A stretch of 15,166 nucleotides of DNA. It comes from Saccoglossus kowalevskii (lineage: Eukaryota; Hemichordata; Enteropneusta; Harrimaniidae). The stretch lies in the NCBI RefSeq assembly GCF_000003605.2, contig NW_003136832.1:119327-134492 (forward strand). Reading direction: 5' to 3'. This document shows positions 9,542-15,166 of the stretch, piece by piece. The translations under genes were made by a program, and so were the position numbers. How positions within the stretch are numbered: position 1 is the first letter of the stretch; each line of letters starts with the position of its first letter. The notes beneath the pieces are model-generated. The model had not been told where the DNA came from, did not search any database, and saw only the letters and a list, made by a program, of their open reading frames with translations.

Positions 9542-10358
9542 TGAAAATAATGTTCATTTGAATTTGAGACCATTGCCAGAACATCGTAATTTGACATGAT
9601 ACTGGATATTTATTTAATTTCATAAGTCAGGTTTTTTGTACATCAATAGTCAAATATTATATTTTGCATGCATTTAGATAACTATATATGCGAAACATGC
9701 TATATAATAACAATAATAATAATAATGAATTTTATCAGCGTTGAGGGTTGCTGATTGTATTTCATATTGTATGAATCAGAACACTTAAGATAATAATACT
9801 GTGTAATATTATTATGTGAACAATAAATTTACCTTATCTTCACAAGTATAAATTACCCAAATGTCTCCACGGTGCTCAATGTTACATAATTGACAATAAG
9901 CGACCTCACCGGAATTACGTTGACCCTATAGTTAAACGAAAGGCATATTAAGCGTCTGATATTATTTCCAAATTTCTTCATTACGAACAACACTAACGAA
10001 CAATTTTATATACATCTAAACCACTCACCATTTCACCACGCACCATTCCATTCAAACGTTTTGCACCAACTCCTACCGAATTTCTCAATTTCTTTCTACT
10101 ATCTTGGTAACCTGTCAGACTGATATAAAATTCACCCAAATATCCCGTAACTGGCTCTGACTGTGCAGAATCTTCGGCATTCAACATGAATTCTGGGCAT
10201 GGTACATCCTCTATGCATTCGGAATTAAATATGCTGGTTGCATAATATCTTACAGAACACTTATTACACAAATAATCCGGGTGATTTTCAGGCAACAATT
10301 CACTTGAACTAACAACTGACAGTAGGCTCAGGATGTACATCAGTTTTATGACAAACAT
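9044..10358 (-). CDS. Novel secreted 10-cysteine protein, three coding exons, 189 residues
   Basis: The coding exons are 10358-10029, 9925-9833 and 9190-9044 (110, 31 and 48 codons plus TGA), assembled by eye. All junctions are phase 0 with GT-AG borders: ATG|GTGAGT, ...TATAG|GG, AAG|GTAAAT, ...TTTAG|GA. The start ATG is the first in the predicted mRNA and begins [19 protein letters not shown], a classic signal peptide, so the product is likely secreted. Cysteines are at 31, 34, 48, 54, 121, 124, 138, 143, 168 and 181. Residues 31-55 and 121-144 repeat the pattern C-x2-C-x13-C-x5/4-C-P, suggesting an internal duplication separated by a basic linker (88-107, with RKK and KR). No membrane segment follows the signal. 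I recognise no family and assign no function. The in-frame joining of three short frames, ending in a stop with an AATAAA downstream, makes a real gene likely. Confidence 0.8.
9220..9303. repeat. (TA)n microsatellite, about 42 units
   Basis: Uninterrupted TA dinucleotides of about 84 bp, inside intron 3 of the minus-strand gene and about 30 bases upstream (in transcript sense) of the exon 4 acceptor. Long perfect TA runs can extrude cruciforms and are often length-variable. Confidence 0.98.
9473..9541. repeat. (AAT)n microsatellite, about 23 units
   Basis: An uninterrupted ATA/AAT trinucleotide run of about 69 bp lies within intron 3. The minus-strand 88-codon frame 9597-9331, with its polyisoleucine tract, is only this repeat read as protein. 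A shorter related run (AATAATAATAATAATGA) lies at about 9710-9727. Confidence 0.98.
9833..9925 (-). CDS. Coding exon 3 of the secreted cysteine-rich gene
   Basis: A 93-base exon of 31 codons with phase 0 on both sides, encoding residues 111-141 ([20 protein letters not shown], then [11 protein letters not shown]). The acceptor is TTTCGTTTAACTATAG and the donor is GATAAG|GTAAAT. It carries the first three cysteines of the second module. Confidence 0.75.
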
Positions 10359-10366
10359 ATTGCGAG
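10029..10366 (-). CDS. Exon 2: start codon, signal peptide and first cysteine module
   Basis: The acceptor TTGTTTTCTTGATTCTTCCAG ends at 10367, eight untranslated bases follow, then ATG at 10358, and 110 codons run to the donor ATG|GTGAGT at 10028. The open frame extends upstream to a TTG at 10379, but that lies in the intron's pyrimidine tract and I reject it as a start. The exon encodes the signal peptide, the first C-x2-C-x13-C-x5-C-P module (31-55) and the basic linker. Confidence 0.8.
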
Positions 10367-11245
10367 CTGGAAGAATCAAGAAAACAATGCAATATAGTTT
10401 ATTTTTGCATAAGAATGCAGTTTCTACTTTTTTTTTATAATTCTTGAACCATAATCTTATATAACTCGGTATGTTACTTCATGCCATGCTAGATGGATGA
10501 CGTAATTTGAAAAGACGAAGTCGTCAATTGGTATGATAGTTAATAAAATAGTTAAAAGCCAATAACAAGTTTGTTTGTACTTGGTCGCGGATTTATTATC
10601 AAATTTCTTTCACAGCAACCCTAGTTTACAAATATACAATTATCCAGTCAATTTCAGAGACAACTAGTTCATTCAAAACTCATGTGAAACGGTCAGTATT
10701 AAAATAAAATCCATTATGCCATTATGCCAACATGCAGTGGAAGGCTTGCCCACACCAGAGTATTTTAAAATAAACCTAAATTACGCACCATAACACAGTT
10801 ATTGCGGAACAACAATTAAAGAATATAAATAATATGTTTTATATTCTTAGATGTTTCACCCAGATTTGCCGTTGTCGCTACACTAACCACAGAAACAATT
10901 CAAAATAGATGCACATATGATAATATAAAAAAAAAACAGTTACAAAATAAATTCGAGAAGACATTGACTAATAATGTCACGACCGTCGTGGTACACTATT
11001 CACCATATTATTAGGCTGCGCGTCTGTAATCATGAAATCAAATCTTGTGTTCCTTATTCTATATGTTCGTTTGCATCTACAATTATTGAAGAGTGAGTGT
11101 ACGATGCCCATTGCAGTGTTGTATGAAAGCTGCTCCGTAGAAGAACGAAAATCAATTGTTATAAGCTACTGTATAGTTGAATAGTCGTACCATTTATAAA
11201 GCCTTGTCAATTATGTTCACGTCTTTCAAAAAAATAGATACTTAC
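10367..11245 (-). other. Intron 1 (5' UTR intron) of the secreted cysteine-rich gene
   Basis: An 879-base AT-rich intron between donor CAG|GTAAGT at 11245 and the acceptor at 10367. I see no exon, repeat family or RNA gene in it. The intron between exons 2 and 3 (10028-9926) is 103 bases. Confidence 0.55.
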
Positions 11246-11297
11246 CTGAATGCAATGAGTATTCCGTATCGTTCCTTTAACACAGTTGATTTAAAGT
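11246..11297 (-). other. Predicted non-coding exon 1 (5' UTR)
   Basis: A full-consensus donor, CATTCAG|GTAAGT, lies at 11245 on the minus strand, downstream of a TATA-Inr pair. From the predicted start at 11297 to the donor are 52 bases without any ATG, so the ATG in exon 2 is the first of the mRNA. The link to exon 2 is inferred from position and signals only. Confidence 0.5.
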
Positions 11298-11330
11298 GAC
11301 CGTTCAGAGCGCATTGATACTATTCTTATA
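11293..11330 (-). promoter_or_regulatory. TATA box plus initiator for the minus-strand gene
   Basis: TATAAGAAT begins at 11330, and an initiator-like TCACTTT has its A at 11297, 33 bases downstream. That is close to the usual TATA-to-start spacing. A strong splice donor follows 52 bases later. If transcription began further upstream, an ATG just after the TATA box (ATGCGCTCTGAA) would open a short upstream frame. Confidence 0.45.
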
Positions 11331-12436
11331 GTAAACTGTTAGATAACCTCATCACACCCATCATGAATATGTGTTCATTTGACTTTTAATAAAAAGAATA
11401 TACAACTTAATATCATTTATACGTACATAGTAAACTACCTCACGTTTGGTAAATTGGCCAACGCAGCTAAGTTCGTCATTGTGGCGTGATGATCCACTTG
11501 CAGAAAGGTGATGCCACAATAAATATTGCCATTAGAATAGTCCAACCTAACCGTCGCTAAATTGTGACTGTGATAATAATGTCATATTGGACATATACGC
11601 CAGGTATAGGAGTAATGCATATTAAAATGATGACGGTTATATTTCAGTGAAAATTGTTTGACGAATACAAACAACTACCTAATTAATTGATAAATTTAAG
11701 ATATTCGAATATAATCTATGTATCAGTATGAAAGGTCACCTCTATTCTTATCGCCTATTGACTACCAACACATAGACTGTTCTATTAATATATTTATATT
11801 ATTTGCATGACCAGAGACTGGTTGCAAACGATCGGATTCGAGATTAACAAGTATTATTTATTTTTAATATATACACACATCTCAGGTCGGTTGGGTCATA
11901 GGTCATTTCACGCATCCTTATTATTTCCCAATTAAATGATAATGACAGTAATAAATCCAATGCCAAATTATTAGTATTTTATATGTTGTATATGTGGGTA
12001 GCTCTCCATCTTTGGTGAAAAGTTGAGAAGTTTTGACAAAAATGTACATTTTCTAGTGCCATTTGCAGACGACAAATGTTTGTCAACAATCGACATCTTT
12101 GGAAATTTTGCAACAACTTTTTTTATCACATTACTTTACAATACAATGTGATTATTTATAACCAATTATCCCAGTCATTTTTGTTAAATATCAGACGGAC
12201 CAAAAAGTTCACACACAGCCCCATAGTTATGTAGCATGTATACTACGGTTTTTATTATAAAGTTAATTAAGATGAAGAGGATGAAGAACTGTCATATATA
12301 ATCCCAGAACAAGCAATATTCATAAACAAAACCTTATCAGCGATAGCACAACAACATACAATAACGATGACGTCAGCACATACATATAGCCGTGGAATCC
12401 TTTCTTATTTTTGATTGTACAAATCTCGCAGTACAT
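11331..12436. other. Upstream intergenic stretch
   Basis: No gene is supported. It holds a hairpin at 11478-11520 and an inverted GACAAATGTTTGTC near 12070. The rest is AT-rich single-copy-looking sequence that ends at the MITE at 12437. Confidence 0.5.
11478..11520. repeat. Hairpin with 10-bp arms
   Basis: ATTGTGGCGT (11478-11487) pairs with ATGCCACAAT (11511-11520), with one G-T pair, over a 23-base loop. It lies about 180-220 bases upstream of the predicted start of the minus-strand gene. It may be a regulatory element or a small transposon relic. Confidence 0.45.
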
Positions 12437-12589
12437 TAAAGCGGAAGGGTCGTCACCTGCGCACGCGCGGGAATTGAGTCCAAGCTATGATAACAATACA
12501 CGCTAAGAACGCAAAGGCTCTTGGATAGACGCTTGTTTGTAAACAATGGCACGCTATGGCCAGGTGCAGGTGACGACATCCCCTCTTTA
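12437..12589 (-). mobile_element. TA-flanked MITE, copy B, inverted relative to copy A
   Basis: A 149-bp element (12439-12587) between TA dinucleotides. The left end AAGCGGAAGGGTCGTCACCT and the reverse-complemented right end AAGAGGGGATGTCGTCACCT form the terminal inverted repeats. Its sequence is the reverse complement of the element at 6996-7157, sharing CGCGCGGGAATTGAGTCC, the TTGTTTGTAAACAA palindrome and ACGCTATGGCC. A 65-codon minus-strand frame across it (12633-12436) is not a gene. Confidence 0.85.
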
Positions 12590-12770
12590 ACGTATATTTC
12601 AAATGTTAGAACAGTTAGGCCACTTCTCACCATTCCGAACGAACACGAATTATGATTGACGAAGACAGGAATTTGACAGCGTCCTTTACTCTATGTTTTT
12701 TTATACTACCTAAAACTACCTAAAGGTGATTGACAGGTTAATCTATACTAAACTTCAATTATTCATACAG

Positions 12771-12825
12771 ATTGCAGACAAGTATGAAATGTGGTATGCG
12801 GTGGTTGCAGTTCCAGGAATTCCAG
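12771..12825 (+). CDS. Possible short internal exon
   Basis: A good acceptor (ATACTAAACTTCAATTATTCATACAG, with a TACTAAA branch-point-like core) is followed by 18 RNY-rich codons, IADKYEMWYAVVAVPGIP, and a possible donor CCAG|GTATTC, which is weak. The frame stays open beyond the donor for 52 more codons, to 12983, with a strongly basic tail. A phase 1 end would be compatible with the candidate exon starting at 13821 or 13836. I recognise no domain. It may be a real exon or chance. Confidence 0.22.
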
Positions 12826-13053
12826 GTATTCCCCTTACATATGTAAATATACACGAAATATTTTATGCTAAAACCCCATCGCGAATACATCGACCGCCCA
12901 AGAAAAACCAGATACAAAAAAAACGTCAAAGGAGAAAAACAAATCTGGAAAGCTGTACCCGACGCAATGTCAGGTGTACCTAGGGTGGACGTCGGGCGTC
13001 ATCCATATTAAGAAAAATATATATTTATAAAAAAAAATACATAGCGAGTTGTT

Positions 13054-13111
13054 TGCAACCGAAACTGAATACGTTAGAATACTCTTCCTACTATATACTC
13101 ATGAGCACCTG
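13054..13111 (+). repeat. 58-bp direct repeat, left copy
   Basis: It matches 13754-13811 at 54 of 58 positions, without gaps and exactly 700 bp apart. It contains CTCTTCCTACTATATACTCATGA. Flanking sequences do not match. A coding-like frame opens just after the TGA at 13102-13104. Confidence 0.95.
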
Positions 13112-13356
13112 CCAATTTATACAACAATATTGACGCGACAACACAATAATGCACCGATGGCATTGAACCGCAAATTGGAAATGACGAATTGTCTACTCGT
13201 ATCACACGACTAGTGTCTCAAGAGAACAGCATCGGCAAAGGGCCACACTTGCGTAACACAACAATGTTGTATGGCGAATATACTGAAAAGATATGCCGAA
13301 AGGCTATTATACCCTGTGAGGAGGAAAACAAACAAGCATGCCCAAGCACCAAATGA
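13105..13356 (+). pseudogene. Coding-like frame with one internal stop
   Basis: From 13105 the plus frame reads 14 codons, a TAA at 13147-13149, then 68 codons to TGA at 13354-13356. Codon choice is strongly RNY and the segment is richer in GC than its flanks. After the TAA the product runs from CTDGIEPQIGNDELSTRITR through MLYGEYTEKICRKAIIPCEE to a cysteine-containing end, KQACPSTK. No domain is recognised. If an acceptor (ACGACTAG at about 13214) is used, the exon would avoid the stop. On the minus strand a strong acceptor, GTTTTCCTCCTCACAG, lies at about 13316, with about 31 open codons beyond, so strand is not certain. It could be a degraded gene, a transposon remnant or a real terminal exon. 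Confidence 0.3.
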
Positions 13357-13369
13357 TGCTACATATATA

Positions 13370-13375
13370 TTTATT
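13370..13375 (-). terminator. Possible minus-strand AATAAA
   Basis: GAAAATAAATATAT on the minus strand, about 205 bases downstream of the stop codon of the candidate exon at 13752-13580. In an AT-rich region this may be chance. Confidence 0.25.
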
Positions 13376-13579
13376 TTCGTTGAATACATATTTTACAACA
13401 TTTCTTAGTCATTGGATCGGAATGCGACCTTATTCATACAATATAAACATCATAACATGCAATTTCATGATTAGGCAATTCCAATTTAAGCAGTCCTTGT
13501 GGACTGAACTTTGTTCGCGTCCCACACGTCATGCATATCTGGGTTGAATGAGTCTCAAAAGGCAACTTTTTGCTCGAGT

Positions 13580-13752
13580 TCAAACCGTCACAATAGCTTC
13601 GTTAATTTCTTCGGACAAGTCGCCCTCAAATTTCACAAAACGGTCTTCTACTACGGTGATAATATTGTAAGTAACATCGTCCAGCATCTCTTGTTGTTTG
13701 GTGTCGTATCAATTCGATGCAGCTTCCTGTTTTTGTGGACATCCTGATTTAT
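13580..13752 (-). CDS. Possible terminal exon, stop-interrupted near its start
   Basis: The acceptor CAATCTCGGTTGCAG ends at 13753 on the minus strand. Reading in one phase gives 14 codons, a TGA, then 42 codons to TGA at 13582-13580. The part after the stop is very coding-like, with an ATG at 13687, and reads MLDDVTYNIITVVEDRFVKF followed by an acidic EGDLSEEINEAIVTV end. The alternative phase from the same acceptor gives 33 codons (INQDVHKNRKLHRIDTTPNN onward) and a stop. No domain is recognised. The plus strand here has a good donor, ATT|GTAAGT, at 13667, so the strand is not settled. Confidence 0.28.
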
Positions 13753-13753
13753 C

Positions 13754-13811
13754 TGCAACCGAGATTGAATACATTAGAATACTCTTCCTACTATATACTC
13801 ATGAACACCTG
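13754..13811 (+). repeat. 58-bp direct repeat, right copy
   Basis: The partner of 13054-13111, with four substitutions and no gaps. The first bases overlap the putative minus-strand acceptor, which is TTGCAG here and TTGCAA in the left copy. As in the left copy, a TGA (13802-13804) is followed by a long plus-strand frame. Confidence 0.95.
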
Positions 13812-14233
13812 GCTACTTAGCCACTAACCAATCAGAGCAGGTGAAACCCCACTATTCTGGTGGCCTCCCGACGACTCGGTCGCCCGATCGTGTCGATGAA
13901 CTAAGTTTAGCCAGAGGTGATTTACTCAAGAAAATCCAGGTAAACGCAAGTGTGCGTATGTACAAAGACACGATTTTGTTTTTCGTAGTGAGTAGCACTA
14001 CATTATTTGCGAAACGAGATGAAGGAAGGCCGACGTGACTTGTATTTCCTCAGCGGCGACTCCTGAAATTGTCAGAAGAATTTGCTTTTAGTATGAACAC
14101 TACAATGACTAGATTAGGGATAAGATCCAGATATGGTTGCTATAGAAACAACAATTTCGGGAAATATTTTCATTTATACCAAACGGTTATGGATGGGGTT
14201 TTATACAGGTTAAATTTGATGAAATATAGATAA
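13805..14233 (+). CDS. Candidate two-exon coding stretch with SH3-like segment
   Basis: The frame is open for 77 codons from 13805 to a TGA at 14036-14038, then for 64 codons in the same frame to TAA at 14231-14233. A 114-base intron (donor CAG|GTAAAC at 13940, acceptor TTGTATTTCCTCAG ending 14053) would remove the stop and keep the frame. The first part contains SPDRVDELSLARGDLLKKIQ, which resembles the RT-loop half of SH3 domains (DEL-S/F-x2-GD-hydrophobic). The WW and PSNY half is not found, so an SH3 call is tentative. The second part (RRLLKLSEEFAFSMNTTMTR onward) has no known motif. An acceptor for the first part could be at 13820 or 13835. An AATAAA lies at 14585. It may be a gene end, a pseudogene or a transposon relic. 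Confidence 0.3.
14136..14149 (+). promoter_or_regulatory. X-box-like RFX site
   Basis: GTTGCTATAGAAAC fits the GTHNYYATRRNAAC X-box consensus at every position. RFX factors bind such sites upstream of ciliary genes. It lies within the candidate exon at 14054-14233, so it may be coding or a repeat-derived motif. A one-mismatch relative, GTTGCCATAGAGAC, occurs at 14829-14842. Confidence 0.25.
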
Positions 14234-15166
14234 AATGAATGTAGGGGCATTAATTTTAGGTGTAAATCAGAATGATTTTTTTTTATTTATTATTTTATTT
14301 TTTTATTTATTTTAATAGATATCGGCCATTTTGACAGTACTATAACGTTATATATTATGGTATATTATAAATTGTAGGCTGATGACTTGGACTAAAAAAA
14401 AGTATATATTTGTAATGACGGGGTACTTATTGCTGTCCTAATTTAATTCCAAAATCTGCGTTTGTGTTCTATGGAATTGTTCTTAAAATAGCGACTTAAG
14501 ACAAGTTTCTAAAAAAGTATTACCGTAACACAAAAAAGAATGATATATATGCTGCCATGAGACAAAATCGTGATGATTCCACATAATAAATCAATGAACA
14601 TTTTCATGCGAACTTTCTCAAAAATTGAGAGTAGGCTTCTACTATAAGTGTTTTTCAGAAGTTACTTTATTCAGCTATTAATTATAAATTCATTTATCAT
14701 GGAAGTTGTTCAATACACCACAACTAGTCTAAATAACAAACGTGTCTCAAGATTGATTCTGATGACTTGCTTCTGTTGTTTTTATCATTGGCCAATGTTA
14801 CAATAATTACTCATGTACCCATTGCTGTGTTGCCATAGAGACAATGTGCCATTTAAATATAAGCCTTTTCTAAATGCAGAAGTATATTACGTTAAAGTGA
14901 TACACTAACTGCATGGAAGGGTGGATGTCGATAAAGCGTGTATGGATATCATCCTCTACTTTGAAGAACTCCGTTATACAAAAGTTAAAAAGTAATTACT
15001 TGTACTTGTAGAATGCTATACAATTAAAATATTTTTACACGTGTGATGTTTATGTTACAAAGATGAAGTCAATGAAAAAAACGTTTGTCTGTTTTAGGAA
15101 ATGTTATCATTATTTCCTATGGCAAGAATATATTTCAGTACTATCAGGGGTAAATCTTTTCTCTCT
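14234..15166. other. Mostly non-coding right end
   Basis: T-rich low-complexity sequence lies at 14276-14322 and an AATAAA at 14585-14590. The only coding-like segment is a 41-codon minus-strand frame, 14995-14873, ending with TAG at 14872-14870. It contains TEFFKVEDDIHTRFIDIHPS, with RNY-rich codons but no clear acceptor or motif. No RNA gene is seen. Confidence 0.4.

Larger units (their letters stand above)
9191..9832 (-). other. Intron 3 of the secreted cysteine-rich gene
   Basis: A 642-base intron, donor GTAAAT at 9832 and acceptor TTTAG at 9192-9191. It carries two long microsatellites, (TA)n and (ATT)n on the coding strand, whose length changes would alter intron size. A stronger-looking acceptor, TTACTTCTGTTTCAG, ends at about 9356 inside it. 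It could begin a small alternative exon that stays open in phase 0 until the TA repeat. Confidence 0.65.

Noticed and set aside
9331-9597. Minus-strand 88-codon frame with a polyisoleucine tract
   Set aside because: It is the (AAT)n microsatellite read as protein, within an intron.
10359-10379. Upstream extension of the secreted-protein frame to a TTG at 10379
   Set aside because: It lies in the pyrimidine tract and AG of a good acceptor, and TTG is not a usual start in animals.
12436-12633. Minus-strand 65-codon frame
   Set aside because: It runs through the TA-flanked MITE copy B and has no motif.
12631-12705. Minus-strand TATAAAAAAA at 12705 with a donor AATG|GTGAGA at 12630, suggesting another promoter and first exon
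   Set aside because: The only ATG sits at the very end of the would-be exon, the intron would contain a MITE, and I found no following exon.
14913-14950. CMEGWM-containing plus-strand segment as the missing second half of the SH3-like domain
   Set aside because: No usable acceptor precedes it in frame, and the WW and PSNY signatures are absent.

Overview
This is a eukaryotic, intron-bearing, AT-rich window. No bacterial-style operons or ribosome binding sites are visible. Spliced exons with GT-AG borders, AATAAA signals, TTAA- and TA-flanked MITEs, microsatellites and a minisatellite point to an animal. A marine or other invertebrate is my guess from general character only; the sequence does not fix the taxon.

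Layout: 1-2032 is the right-hand part of a minisatellite of 30/36-bp units that begins outside the window. 2033-4660 is AT-rich and holds two decayed copies of a TTAA-flanked piggyBac-type MITE. 4661-4984 is an unassigned coding-like frame. 5505-6560 holds an inverted repeat, a degenerate tandem repeat and a probable dispersed repeat. 6996-7157 is a TA-flanked MITE, and a second copy in opposite orientation lies at 12437-12589. 7331-7524 carries promoter-like motifs.

The best gene is on the minus strand between the two inverted MITEs. It runs from a TATA box at 11330, through a non-coding first exon and three coding exons, to an AATAAA at 8802-8797. I assembled it by hand from short exons. 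It encodes a 189-residue secreted protein with 10 cysteines and two copies of a C-x2-C-x13-C-x4/5-C-P module. I recognise no family. Two long microsatellites sit in its last intron.

12700-14240 is dense in coding-like stretches on both strands, partly interrupted by stops. They are organised around a 58-bp direct repeat whose copies lie exactly 700 bp apart. One plus-strand stretch resembles the first half of an SH3 domain. These may be exons of a second gene, pseudogene remains or a decayed transposable element; I cannot decide without transcript data. 14234-15166 is mostly non-coding.
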